From: Flaccisagitta enflata
Taxonomy: Eukaryota; Chaetognatha; Sagittoidea; Aphragmophora
Length of the DNA: 64,000 nt
NCBI GenBank assembly: GCA_965153355.1
Contig: OZ231126.1
Span: 42,470,001-42,534,000, forward strand
Reading direction: 5' to 3'
A program made the translations under genes and the position numbers. How positions within the stretch are numbered: the stretch's first letter is position 1; every line of letters starts with the position of its first letter. The notes under the pieces are model-generated. The model did no database searches and had not been told where the DNA came from. It was given only the letters and a program-made list of their open reading frames with translations. Of this stretch, positions 1 through 12,884 are shown piece after piece.

Positions 1-233
1 AGCGACAGGTTATGTTTATATTACGTAAGTTTATACATTACTTGCGTAAAGGGTGAAGAAATAATATATAGGTCACTTCACCCACTTCATAACTAAAACT
101 AGTTTCACTAACGTCCTGATATGATTGAAGATCTAATTTTGCTTCGGCAATCACTAGTACTTAACCGAATCTCCTTCAAAACATTACACCGCATGAATTG
201 TCGCCAACATTCAAGACTACTTTCCCCTTTTAC

Positions 234-504
234 CTCGTCGCGTGCTTGGATTATTGTTGCCACACATAATTTTGGCGATATTTTTCGCCGCGTCATTCTT
301 CTCGGCTACGTTGAGAATCTTCATGACGCTCGTGTTGTTGGTTCCTTCCGGTGGTGGAGAATCGAGATCGTTTGTCAAGGACTGACAAAGACGATTTACA
401 GTGAAGAATGGCCGCCAGTTGGAGCCGAGTATCGACGGGCGTCTCCAAGGTAAAAATGTCAACTGAGGCACCAAACGAGAAGGAAGGATGAATGACAAGT
501 TCAT
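234..504 (-). CDS. TOP3A: DNA topoisomerase III alpha-like, first coding exon (partial gene)
   Basis: First coding exon of a type IA topoisomerase, which relaxes and decatenates single-stranded DNA and acts with BLM/RMI in double-junction dissolution. The segment KILNVAEKNDAAKNIAKIM matches the Toprim start of TOP3A (VLCVAEKNDAAKGIADLL in vertebrates; the E and K of AEK are conserved). The exon ends at 234 with donor CGACGAG|GTAAAA, phase 1. The rest of the gene lies left of the window. Two ATGs are in frame: 504 and 324. The ATG at 324 gives the conserved core. The 60 codons between them are rich in Arg, Leu, Ser and Trp with almost no acids, like a mitochondrial presequence. Animal TOP3A is known to use two starts for mitochondrial and nuclear forms. 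An untranslated first exon upstream cannot be excluded. Confidence 0.8.
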
Positions 505-600
505 AATAAATCAGAATCTGCCGCCATTATTTTGTCGCGCCGAGTCCGTTATTGTACAGACGGCGGCATATTATGGTTTTTTTCTGGGACAGACACGAAG
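505..600. promoter_or_regulatory. possible TOP3A promoter segment with YY1-like cores
   Basis: Immediately upstream of the longer TOP3A reading frame, GCCGCCAT lies at 520-527 and its inverted counterpart ATGCCGCC at 562-569 (minus strand). This core is the animal YY1 site, common at TATA-less housekeeping promoters. No TATA box is evident. The assignment rests on motif and position only. Confidence 0.2.
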
Positions 601-689
601 TCTGCGAGGCCTCGAGCTCCAAAACGCGTTCGAAACATCCAGATGTTGGCAATCAGAAAGTAAAATGCCTGTCGAATTTCAAGGGAAAA

Positions 690-1275
690 ATGAAACGGGT
701 CACCCAAGGGCAATATGTGGTCAGCGATACCCGTTGCCCTGCTTTGAGTGATAGTGAATTGGAGTGAGGGGAAGCAGGGCAGCGGCCTTGAAGGGGATGA
801 AGTCCCGTAGAACACGGGGACTTTCGTTCTTCCTGCCTGAAGAAGTAGATGAGATGCTATGGAGGGCTGACTGAAGGCCTTCAAGAGCCTAATCTGAGGT
901 CTAAGAAGGATGATGTAAGGCCTGAGAATGCAAATTGGAGGCTTGAGAGGGCTGCTTAGAGGCTCGAGAGGGCTGGGAAGGCCAGACGACTGATTTGAAA
1001 CCTGAAAATTGAGGCTTAGATGGCTGATTGGCTTAGATGGCTGATTGGAGGCCTGAGACCCAGGTTTGAGGCCTGAGAGGTTGGATTCTGAGCGGCCAGA
1101 TTTGAGGCCTAAGAGGCTGGATTTGAGGCCTAAGAGGCTGGATTTGAGGCCTGACAGGCCACATTCAAGGCCTGAGAGGCCTGATGAGAGGGGGGGGACG
1201 AACAAACAAACAAACCAAAGTTCCCCCGTGTTCTACAGGACTACGCCCCCTTCGCGACCGCTGTCCAAAAACAAA
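690..1275 (+). repeat. hairpin-ended minisatellite element (GGCAGCGGCCCC family)
   Basis: The left end carries the family start (TCACCCAAGGGCAATATGTG, then a stem GCCCTGCTTT...AAGCAGGGC) and GCAGCGGCC. An inverted pair around GTCCYGTAGAACACGGGGAC lies at about 804-825 and 1218-1245. The interior is a degenerate ~20 bp array of GAGGCCTGAGAGG units. The right end is the family hairpin region running into AAAAACAAA. Copies with the same ends occur at 51641-52300 and 57976-58482. Confidence 0.7.
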
Positions 1276-1919
1276 AATAACAGATTCATCAGGAACAAAC
1301 TGAGAAAGCGGGCGGAGTAAAACGCAAAACTGTTAAAGGGAGAACAAATGAGAGAAATAGAGAGCCAACGGCAAACAGTAAATCAGAAAAACGCGAAAAA
1401 TATCCATGTGACGCCATTTTGAATTAGTGTAATCGTAAAGGCGACCCTATACCATACGCCCGAGAAAAATAGTATTACTATTTTTGCTATTGTGAAATCA
1501 TTACTTTATACCTAATTCTCGATAGATTCATATAATTCAAATAAATCAAACTATTCACAATGCAACCAACGCCAGATGTTTGCTAAAGTATGGTAAAACG
1601 GAGGAACGATTTGGCATCGCGTCTCACTGTCCTCACTGGGAAACCAAAAAATGCATATTGCAAATGCATTATTCTCTTCACAACTACACTCCGTTTTTGA
1701 TATCCCTTATCCACAAGCTAGGAAAAAATAATCAATGAAGACAAAACCAGAAATAACGTAAAAATTTGTAATGAGCAAATCGAGTAAAACGTAAAGGCAA
1801 GTTCGGTATCGGTATTACAGAGTGACGTAGCTTTTTTGAGAATTCGTTTGGTAAATATGTAATCGTAGGTGGTGGTTGGGATAGCATTGCTTTTCAGAAA
1901 GCGCGCTGTCGACAGCGAA

Positions 1920-1966
<47 letters not shown>

Positions 1967-2370
1967 ATCAATGTTTCAAGCGCATAATAAATAATAACTA
2001 CGAACTGTTCTACAGTATATGAAGTCACGGACTTACGTCGTATTCATGCTACATTGCTAGAAAGAAAAACGTTTTCTCAGCTCAAGCAAATAACACGTTA
2101 GAAATGAGGCAAATAAAGTGAAGCGTTAGGTTGTTTTTTTTTCCTTAGACTCAACCTTTCACCACTGATAATTATTAACCAAATTATCATTTTTATTTTT
2201 TTTTGAATTTCAATCATCTCCTATTTTTTCAGCGCGTGTAAAGATTGTCAAAATTATATATACTTATAGCAACTGCACCCAGTTTCGTTGAAAATGAGAC
2301 TAATATATCAGTTAGAAAATTTCATTTTTTCTTTTACTAGGTTTTTTTGTATAAAAGCAGAATATAGGGG
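1276..2370. other. intergenic, no gene seen; (GACA)n at 1921-1966
   Basis: AT-rich unique sequence with no supported exon. The only simple repeat is a perfect 46 bp GACA run. Confidence 0.6.
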
Positions 2371-3960
<1,590 letters not shown>

Positions 3961-4078
3961 ATGGGTTTTGATTTTCTTCATTGTCATCACTAATCCAGGT
4001 GCAAAACAAGCTGCACTACAATAAACAAATTAAGGGCTAAATAGGGATTTAGAAAAAAATGGAAGATAAATGAAATTT

Positions 4079-4566
4079 AAAAAAGCTTCAAAATTACAGT
4101 CCCCGACTGGGGACTGTAATTTTTGAGTTTTCCTGCCGCGGTAAACGCGACTTGCAAGATACACACTCACAAAAAAAAATTTCAAAAAAAAAAAATTTCA
4201 GAAAAAAATTTCAAAAAAAACAATTTACAAAAAATTTCAAATAAAAAATTTTCAAAAAAAAAATTTCAAAAAAAAAAAAAAAAAACTAAAAAATTCAAAA
4301 AAAAAATTTCAAAAATTTTTTTTTTGGAAAAATAATTGATGTCCATGATGGCATGCATACCTTACAGTCCATGACGGCATACCCTAAACCATGACGGCAT
4401 ACCTTTAAGTCCATGACGGCATACCTTAAAATCCATTACGGCATACCTAGCCCACGATTTAGCACACCTTGAACATTAAACACTGAAGTCTGGCGAAGGC
4501 AAACTCTTGTCCTTGGAGTCCTTGACGGCAAACCTGTGTGTGTGTGTGTGTGTGTGCGCATCTGCA

Positions 4567-4637
<71 letters not shown>

Positions 4638-5370
4638 CTCACAACAGTTATATATTACTACATAAACAGTTTATATTCATAAACCAGACTTCAGATTTAA
4701 ATCGAATTTTGCAGGAGCTGTTTAATTGACATTATTTGCCTGTTTACTAAGTTTTAAAAAAAATTCATAAACTTTTACCACCCTTTGCCTATGAAAACTG
4801 CTTAAGTCCTAATAACATATTACTACATAAATACGCTAATATCTCATAAACCAGACTTCAGATTTAATTCGAATTTTGTAGGGGTTATTCATTTACTACC
4901 TCTAATGGTACCAAAACTGTAAAAATCTGCACATACCTTACTACCCTTTGCCTACAGAACTGCCTAAGTCCTAGCAAACATATTACTACATAAATAAGCT
5001 AATATCTCATAAAACTACTTCAGATTAACTGACTTTCACGAGGTGTGTTCATTTACTACCCTCTCTCAGATACCAAATTAAAAAAATTCATAAACCTTTA
5101 CTACCCTCTACCTATGTAAACCACCTAAGCCCCAGCTAGCTATTACTACAAAAATAATAGGCAAAGGGTATAAAAGATTTATGAATTTTTTCTGAAAATT
5201 GGTACACAAGCTCCTATTGACCCATAAACAACAATTCTCAGCAAAGCTCTTACTTAAATTTGTAAGCCTCTACCCAAAATATGTGGTTTAAATACAGACA
5301 GACGACAGACTACACGATCAGGTCCATCACATAGTCCACCGACGAAAACTGTTCGTCGGGGACAAAAAAG
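4079..5370 (+). repeat. composite hairpin-ended element, copy 2
   Basis: Second, diverged copy with the same modules as 2371-3960: 5' stem-loop (4090-4104 with 4109-4123), A-rich tract, fewer AAGTCCATGACGGCATACCT units (4335-4535), one (GT)n (4536-4634), the ~170 bp units, and the 3' stem-loop (5339-5346 with 5352-5359) followed by GGGGACAAAAAA. The 5' stem differs from copy 1 by a paired G-C to A-T change (4096/4117 against 2389/2410), so pairing is kept. Confidence 0.75.
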
Positions 5371-5707
5371 AAAAACTATAAGTGTCTTAAAATTAATGTC
5401 CCAATACTCCCTGATTACATGATCTGATCAAAAAAACTTTTGCATAATGACAAACCCGAATCTCCCATGACTTGTAACATGAACGAGATCGAAGAAAACA
5501 ATGATGTTCCTATTTACTGCGTTAAGTTCAAACTTTTTTTTGGCCGATCCGATCAAAATATCATTTAAACATGGAACTAATTTCAAAATAACACAGAATA
5601 ATAAAGAATTCGATCATGCAAAGATAAGACTATATATAATAGAATGAGTCAAAATACTAGGATCCATCGACCAAATTTCAATGTGGAGATTTAATGTCTC
5701 TCTTCTT

Positions 5708-6362
5708 GCACTAGTGCCCTCGGAGTGGAAAAAAGTTAGAGTTGAGTGACCATTGCCCCCTCCTGGTTTTTTAGGCTCTACTCAGTGTGGGGAAGTATTT
5801 TCTAGCCAAAATCAAATCATCCTTGGGGCGCTTTTTGAAAAAAATATAAAATTCAGGATTTTTAATCTGATTTTGCTTACGAAATTTTGCAGGTTGGTTT
5901 GATTCATTTTTTGTTAGCATATTGTTAATCATGACAAGATTAGCATATTGTTAATCTTGACAAGATCCCTTTTGTTTGATAGGTCGCACTATAAGGTTTT
6001 AAAAAGAAATACAATTTTCATATTTTAGGCCACCATTATGATTTTTATAACGGTAGCATAGAAAATGAAACTTTTATTTCTTTCTAAAACTCTATAGTGT
6101 GACCTATCAAATTAAAGGGAATTTCATCAGAATAACAAGTGCACCAGATTGAATTCCCTAAGATTACCAACCAAACCTATGAAAAAATTTTATTAAAAAT
6201 TATGCAAAAAATCTTGAATTTTTCTCTTTTTTCAAAAAGCGCCCCAAGGATGATTTGAATTTGGCTAGAAAACACTTCCCCACATTTAGTGGAGCCTAAA
6301 AAACTAGGTGGGGGCAATGGTCACTAAACTCGAACTTTTTTCCACCCTGGGGGCACTAGTGC
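5708..6362. mobile_element. foldback (long inverted repeat) element
   Basis: The two halves are inverted copies for nearly the whole length. Both ends read GCACTAGTGC, followed by CCC..GTGGAAAAAAGTT, and the subterminal block AAGCGCCCCAAGGATGATTT is present on both arms. The centre lies near 6030. It has no ORF and no clear target duplication. It starts about 180 bp beyond the TLCD4 stop codon. Confidence 0.8.
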
Positions 6363-6546
6363 TTGCAGCAAACATGCTAACATGACGTAAAAAGTTTTGT
6401 TATTTTGAGTTTTGCCGTTATCATACGACCATATTTCATCATGATTGACAAAGTACACAGGCAAACGGCCACACACTACCACCGCGTGGACCTCAGAAAA
6501 AAATTGTTCCGTCCAATTTTCGCGACAACACAAAAAGTGCCCTAAT

Positions 6547-9378
6547 TCATCCAAAAACTTTCTCCACTCTCCGCCGGGCTTTGGCGGGACTCCCTTCGTG
6601 ACCATAGGGTTGACCAACGCCACCGTTTGACTCTTGCGTGTCTCTTAACTTGGAAACGCCGGCGCCACCGCTGGCCCCAATGCCAACACCCTCTGATACT
6701 TCACTTTGGGGCGACTTTGGGGCGAAAAATAGTTTCTTGGCCCCGATGAAGATTTTCGAGAACCAGTAAATATTAATCGCGTCGAGGATAAAGCAAACGG
6801 CCAACGCCACGTAACGAAGCACGCCCAGATCCTGGACATGTGACCGGGAAAAACAGACGGAAATGAAGGGATTTGTGGCTTCGCTTGCATACAGTGTAAA
6901 TGTCATCTTGACTTGGAAATACGGGGGAATTCATATTAGGAAGACAAATAAAAACAAAAAGGGAATACAAGGATGCATTACAGTAAGACTCACGTAATCA
7001 CGTTCTCGGATTAGACATGTTTTGTATTGAACCTATCGCGTTACAGTCTTTTATCATGGTCGTGCATATTAACATTACTTATGGTTACATGCCTGTGAAT
7101 GATCACTATCGCTCTTTCTATTCATAGGCCATTCAGTAAGTGTTGCGCGCGTCTCGGGTTTAGTTAATAGTAACGATCTAGTCTTCTCCTCCAATGATAA
7201 CTTCGCGTGGCTACTGTATCTAATACTACCTTTATCTCCATCGTTCGTCTACTACAATACAATGAGTGATCCAATTGTTACATCTCAATCTCTCATCTAG
7301 ATACAGTAGTTTTGAATGAAGATTCTATTCATGAGAAACAGCTCATAAGTGACGACAGATGGACATTAACGACTGAACTTATTCACTAGGTGAGCTCTTA
7401 CATTATTGACGATGGGTGTTGGTTGCCAAAGAAACACCTGTACAGTGTACAAGATCATAAGTGGACGTTTAGCCACCAACCATTTTGCCTGAAACGACTG
7501 ATGCTTCCAGAGTTTAGATTATCACTGTTCGAATAAATCATTGCTGTGTACGAACATGTTCTTAGGTGTACCGACCGACCGAACGTCTTACTTGAAACGC
7601 GGGATAATCGTAAACGGAAAACATTTTGCCGTAGTAAAATGGCATCGTGAGAATCCGTACGAGGAAGAAGCTGATGAATAGTAAAGCGCCGTTGATCGCG
7701 TATCCTTTCGACTTACGCAAGCCCAACGCGTCAAGGAACCTGCAGAGCAGAGGGGTAGCACAAAGCATAAGGCACAAATTGTAGATCATCGTCCGGGACA
7801 AGCGAGTTTTCCTTAACGTGTTCGGTTGACTCAAAAGACAGCTGAATGTGATCCTGTACACATTCTTGTTATGCCCATCGTCAAAGAGAAGAGCGCGCGT
7901 GCGAATTTTGTTTTCTTCAAGAGACCGTATATGAGTGATGATAAGACTGAAATAATCGTGTTTGATCTTGATCATTACCTCATTCCTGCCAATACACTTA
8001 GAAAACAATCGTCCGCATCTCTCTCACCATCTTTGATTGACGAAGGGCGTTGAGAGTTCGGCGAGTAACCGGAAGTTGGCGAACCACGGCAAAATGCCGT
8101 AGGACATGACGTAATAGTAGGCGTAGATGGTGACACAATGATGAGTCACGAAGAAAAACTCGCCGATCACGGTCCAATTGAGGATTAAGATGACTAAATC
8201 CGCCAGCAAGTACCTGAAATAAGATGAGAGACAACATCACAATATGATGCACATTTGGAGAGTCATCATGGTCAAATCCAGAAAGTCGAGTATCTTTCAC
8301 CACCGTTACAGAGACATTTAAACCCCGCTATACCGGATCTTGAGGAGATAACAAATTTTATAAAACTAGTTGAAACAAAATTAGGAAAGCGGGTCCGTTG
8401 GGGCGGGGTTCCACCGCACTCCCAAGACTGACCCGATAACGATGGCGCAGTTGAATCTGACGAGACACGATTCGCACCAAATGGGATTCTTCCTGATCCC
8501 CGCGTCAAAGAGGAGTTCGTGAAGGCAAATAGAGGCGACGATGACGACGTGAACGTTGGATACGACCCGCGAATTCCAGTCGATCACTTGAGTCCGCGAA
8601 AAAGATCGATATCTAAATAGTCGCAAAAGCGTCAGATGGTCAGCGGTGCCCGTTGCCCCTTTGTGAGTGTATGAGGGTGTGAGGTGGTTAGAGGGGCAGC
8701 GGCCCCAAAGGGGCCGATGACCTATGTTTAGTAAGTTTCTGAGATTCAGGCCTCAAGGCTAGGGTTTGGGCTTCAAGGCTGGGATTTGAGCCTTGAGGCT
8801 GGGTTTTGAGCATCGAGGCTCAGATTTTAGCCTCAAGGCTCAGATTTGAGTTCAAGGCTCAGATTTGAGCCTCAAGTCATTCAGATCGTAGGCCAATAAA
8901 ATGTGTTGCCCCTCAAGTTTGGAACTCTTTGGCGACTAGAATGAAACAGTCCCCCAGTATTGCTTCCTTCAAAAATGGTTCCAAATTGGACCTCCTCGCC
9001 CCTTATAGGCGCTTTTCCTGTGCTGAACGTGGCTGCCGGTCTTGCGCTGGCTTGCCTGTGTAATTTTTTGCCTTTCTCCTTGGCCCTTTGGCCATTTTTT
9101 CTGCTTTTGTCCCGTGTAATATTTTACCTATGCGCGCAGTGGCTTCATCGCTGTTGTGTCTTGGTTTCTTTTAGTTAATCTTGCTCCCGTGAGATGGTAG
9201 TTTTATGGTCGTTATGCGGGCCTTGTCGTGTTATGGATTTTCACTGTTTAATTGGTTATGGATTGGTCGCTGGCTATAAGAGTTTAGACTGGCTTATATT
9301 TTAGGCGTCATATTGATTGGATGGTATTTAGGGAGTCATTTTTTTCTCACGGTGTCTCTTTTTACCTCGTGTTATTTC

Positions 9379-9439
<61 letters not shown>

Positions 9440-10329
9440 ATTTCGTTCATGTTATTCTCGTTATTCTAGTAGTTATTCTTGTTTTTCGTCCATTTTTGCG
9501 TTCTTATTACCATTTGGAAAAAAAAACCCATTGTATTAATGTATGGCAATCGCTTGGGACAGAGAGTTCCTGAGTGATTGCAACTAATGACCTAACGAAC
9601 AGACAAAATACTATGTTTTCTGAGTCAATAGGGTCTCGGCCGTTGGACTTATTCACTTTTCTTCTTGTTTCCAGAAAGATTTGGGGCTGACGGCTGGGAT
9701 TTGGGCCTCGAGGCTGAGATTTGAGCCTCAAGGTTGGTAATTGAGCCAAGAGACTGGGATTTGATCCTTGATTGGGTGAAGGGGGGGACGGAGAAGGAGG
9801 AGGAGAAGGAGGAGGAGGAGGAGAAAATCTCCCATATGTGTAAAAGCATAGGTCATCGGCCCCTTCGGGGCCGCTGCCCAAAAGTAGAGTAGAAAGACGG
9901 TGTCGGTGGGACAGGGATCGAACAAGCAAATATTCCATTTGATGACAGTTTGATCAAACTTTATGAGGCTTTCTAGGAGGCGGTGTGCAAAATTTGCGCT
10001 AAAATTCATGGCGACAAATAAACCAGGACTGCCACGCCCTTATTGCCACAAATAAAAGCCATTCTCAATCAATCCCTCGCAATTTATAGCCTTACCCTAT
10101 CATGACAATCCTACCTTGGAAACAGCGAGTAGGAAATGTTGGGCGAGACGACTTTGTAAATAAATATGAAGAAGAGAGAGGAAACTAAAGCGACGGGATA
10201 ATAAGTAAAATTGAGCAACCGGTCCACTTCCACGCGAAGTTCCTGAGAGTAGTGATCAATCGTGTCCCAGGCCTCCCGACTCAACGACGGCGAGAAGGAT
10301 GACAGCGAAGACATTTTGTCATCCAACAT
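6547..10329 (-). CDS. TLCD4: TLC domain-containing protein 4-like (TMEM56), complete five-exon gene
   Basis: Multi-pass membrane protein of the TRAM-LAG1-CLN8 family; the family is linked to lipid handling and its exact reaction is not settled. Exons on the minus strand: 10329-10115, 8612-8433, 8213-8028, 7739-7592 and 6831-6547. All junctions are GT-AG and the phases join to one 337-residue frame. ATG is at 10329 and TGA at 6547-6549. Diagnostic stretches: [13 protein letters not shown] (residues 81-93), the family His pair in [15 protein letters not shown] (H156-H157), [17 protein letters not shown] ending at 194, and [13 protein letters not shown] near the end. Residues ~40-65 form the first membrane segment. 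The tail is Gly/Ser-rich and polar. Intron 1 (8613-10114) holds two hairpin-family repeats and a CT microsatellite. Confidence 0.93.
8617..8890 (+). repeat. GGCAGCGGCCCC-family element in TLCD4 intron 1
   Basis: Begins with AGTCGCAAAAGCGTC (small hairpin CGC-AAAA-GCG), then ATGGTCAGCGGTGCCCGTT and GGGGCAGCGGCCCCAAAGG. An internal array of ~20 bp GCCTCAAGGCTGGGATTTGA units follows. The right end is not clear. Confidence 0.6.
9384..9433 (+). repeat. (CT)n microsatellite
   Basis: Uninterrupted CT run of about 50 bp in TLCD4 intron 1. Confidence 0.95.
9670..9890 (-). repeat. GGCAGCGGCCCC-family element, reverse orientation
   Basis: Internal GGGATTTGGGCCTCGAGGCT-type units, a GGA-rich tract (9795-9825), then AAAGCATAGGTCATC and the terminal hairpin CGGCCCC-TTC-GGGGCCG followed by CTGCCCAAAA. 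In this reading direction an RNA copy would carry a C(UUCG)G tetraloop. Confidence 0.6.
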
Positions 10330-11074
10330 CGAAAGTTGTTATTGTTTGTTTTTTTGTTTTTTTTTTTGTCAGACGGCTTTAAACGTCTAAGTTGGACATG
10401 ACAGATCAAGTTTAGTAAACAGAGATCACAACTGTATGCCAATCGCTACTCAGAAGCTTGTGTAGATTTCATCTCGGAATACAGTAGGCAATGTATAAAT
10501 TGAAGGTATCGATGGAGAATTATGATCGATGGTGCAAGTTTTTTTCTTTTCCGAAAAAAAAATCAGTGTAGTATGAAACAATAAATTGCTACGTAAAACA
10601 CGGCAGTCGATTTGATATTTGAAAAGACCAATAAGGGGGGATCTTATCCACATTGCAAGGTGACAAAATATCTTGATGACTAATTCTAAGAATAGATCCG
10701 GAGCGACAAACGAAATTCAAGAATATGTAGGAAAATAAATTAAAACTGTCACAGAAGTCGTGAATAATTTTCAAGCCGATTCAATAAATGAATGGGGTGT
10801 TGATAATTGATAGATTTTGCGCACGCAGTGCGGATACTACTCTAAATTCAGTATATAACCGGTCAAACGCCGTTCTTCGTGACGCAGGAAATGCCAATTT
10901 TCAAGCATATACTGAATGAAACTAGAAACAGCTAACTGCCTCTTGGATAATCAATCACGTTATCCCTCAATCTGTCCTCTGAATCTTTCTCTTTCTAGTA
11001 TCCTCAGCACTTCCTCACAATCCCTCACTCGTCCAGGCCAGCCGTCTCAGTTCATACTAACTACTACGTCCTTT
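10330..11074. other. intergenic between HMGXB4 and TLCD4, no gene seen
   Basis: 745 bp of AT-rich unique sequence. It should contain the TLCD4 promoter and the HMGXB4 3' UTR. No TATA box, CpG cluster or polyadenylation signal stood out. Confidence 0.5.
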
Positions 11075-11587
11075 TCACATTCCGGGCATAAGATAGGCCG
11101 CATTTTCCATAATTTGCGCTTGCAAATTGCGCGTTTCCTCGTCGTCTTTCAACTCTGGTATCTCGGAAGTCAAGAGCGCCGTCAGAGGCGCGGTGGCGCA
11201 GAGCAACGAGTCCATGAGCACGGACAAGCCGCCCTGAACGGCGAGGGGCGTCGTAGTGGCCGTCAGCCGAGTACCGATCACCGTCAAAGATTCGCCCAAC
11301 AGCTTCAAATTGGCGGCCGAGTCTAAGCTGGTAGACGGACATGGAGCGGATGTGGAACACGTGGCAGTAGACGCTGGAGATGGAGATGGAATCGAAGAAT
11401 AATCGACGTCTGGAGGAGGAACGAATTGAGAGGGATCCGGAGGAGGAGCGGGAGGAGGCGAGGGCAAGACGGGACGAGCTACTGGATGGGAGGTAGAAGG
11501 ATTGGGGGAAGAGATCGGAGAGGGAATGGAGGGCTTTATCGAAGAAGTTACCGGCTGATGAGAACCGAGGTGAAGTGCTGAGTTCCC
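11075..11587 (-). CDS. HMGXB4: HMG-box protein HMGXB4-like, C-terminal exon
   Basis: The last exon encodes about 170 residues. The first ~90 are Pro/Ser-rich, followed by AANLKLLGESLTVIGTRL, GGLSVLMDSLLCATAPL and a terminus NAAYLMPGM. This matches the conserved C-terminal domain of HMGXB4 (AAHLKLLGESLS..., LSVLLDSLLCALGPL, ...AYIMPGL in vertebrates), a nuclear HMG-box protein reported in Wnt and chromatin contexts. Acceptor CTCAG|GGG places the exon start at 11587; AAG|GTATT ten bases upstream is an alternative. TGA is at 11075-11077. The HMG-box exons were not found to the right, up to the oppositely oriented gene at 26622, so this is either a gene with an unrecognised 5' part or a fragment. 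A 217-residue ORF over the same bases is an out-of-frame shadow. Confidence 0.8.
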   Translation of the reverse strand, partial: GNSALHLGSHQPVTSSIKPSIPSPISSPNPSTSHPVARPVLPSPPPAPPPDPSQFVPPPDVDYSSIPSPSPASTATCSTSAPCPSTSLDSAANLKLLGESLTVIGTRLTATTTPLAVQGGLSVLMDSLLCATAPLTALLTSEIPELKDDEETRNLQAQIMENAAYLMPGM

Positions 11588-12245
11588 CTGAGAATACCTT
11601 CAAAGTTTGCTTGAAAATTGGAATGCAGTGCTCGCGACTATCGAAAAAGCACCTTTGTGCCAAGTGCGTGGGGCAAGAGAAGAAAAAGTGGAGGGAGCGT
11701 AAAGCAGTAAACAACACTTGATGGTCAGTGATTCAGTTGATCACCTTTTTTTTACGGAAAATAGGGAAACAGAAGCAAAAACGGAATTGTTAGCTGGTCT
11801 TTAAATAACACGCTTAAGGTTGAATGCTAATAGGTTTTATAATTATGTAATGATAGTGTGAATAAACGTCAGATATAATTGGGGGAAATGAGGCAAAGGG
11901 GAAGATCCAAATTTAGAGAGGAACAGTACAGAAACATCTCTCCAAGTTTGAAATACAGTGGTGGTCAACTCTTTTTAGCCGGTTGCTCAAAAGAAAGAAA
12001 ACTGAGAGGAAGAAAGAGAGAGGAAAGTAATCGTGATCCTGCATGAGAGTTGGACAGGAATGAGACAAGGAATAGAAAATAAGAGGAAGAAAAATGGTTG
12101 GAAGCAAAACAAAGAAAGAGATGCCGGTGATGCCTGTTTGTTTCCAACATCTCTTACATACCTCTGCCAACCTGGCTAGTCTATCAATCTCGCCATTTGT
12201 TTTTCCACCTAATCTAGCTGTTTATCTTACTGTTTTGTGATACCT
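11588..12245. other. intron or intergenic, nothing recognised
   Basis: If the HMGXB4 gene is complete, this is intron. No exon with HMG-box similarity is visible on the minus strand. Confidence 0.4.
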
Positions 12246-12720
12246 TTTTTGGGCAGCGGCCCCGGAGGGGCCGATGACCTATGATTCCACATAGGGCAAT
12301 TTTCTCCGGTTTCCGTCCGTCCGTCCCCCTACCAGCCTCAAATAAAGCCTCTCAGACCCCAAATCAGACCTTTCTGACCCCAAATCAGGCTTCTCAGACC
12401 TCAAATCAGGCCTCCCAGACCCCAAATCAGGCCTCTCAGACCCCAAATCAGGCCTCCCAGACCCCAGATCAGGCTTCTCAGACCCCAAATTAGGCCTCTC
12501 AGATCCAAATCAGGCCTCAGACCCCATGTCAGGCTTTTCAGACCCCAAATTAGACTCCTCAGACCCAAATAAGGCCTTTTAGACCCCAAATCAAGCCTCT
12601 CAGACCCCAAACCACGCCTCTCACACCCTAAATCAGACCTTTCAGAGCCAAAATCAGGCCTCTCAGCCCTCCAAACCAGCTTCTCAAACCGGAGAAAATT
12701 GTCCTATGTGGAATCATAGG
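12246..12720 (+). repeat. GGCAGCGGCCCC-family element, complete
   Basis: Starts GGGCAGCGGCCCCGGAGGGG. It is bounded by ~40 bp inverted repeats: GACCTATGATTCCACATAGG at ~12270 and its complement at ~12700, followed on each inner side by AATTTTCTCCGGTTT or its complement. The interior is a tandem array of ~21 bp units AGACCCCAAATCAGGCCTCT. Confidence 0.8.
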
Positions 12721-12884
12721 TCATCTATAAGAGCCTTTGTCCGTCCGTCCGTCGGTCCGTCGGTCTGTAGGTCCGTCGGTGTGCACGAGTCAAAAAGTGT
12801 GAAAATGCGCATTTCCGCCCCTGCCCACCCGTCAACTGGTATGGCCTTGTATCCGGCCGTGTTTCTCTTAGTGCCATCTTGGCC
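12721..12884 (+). repeat. TTTGTCCGTCCG-family element, 5' truncated
   Basis: Starts inside the family at TCTATAAGAGCCTTTGTCCG, contains repeated TCCG, and ends with CCTGCCCACCCG and TTGTATCCGGCC. The terminal hairpin is missing because the copy abuts the element at 12246-12720. Confidence 0.65.

Noticed and set aside
121-453. 110-codon plus ORF at the left edge
   Set aside because: Antisense to the TOP3A exon, which has a conserved motif and donor site.
11064-11717. 217-codon minus ORF
   Set aside because: Out of frame with the HMGXB4 C-terminal domain, which occupies the other minus frame over the same bases.
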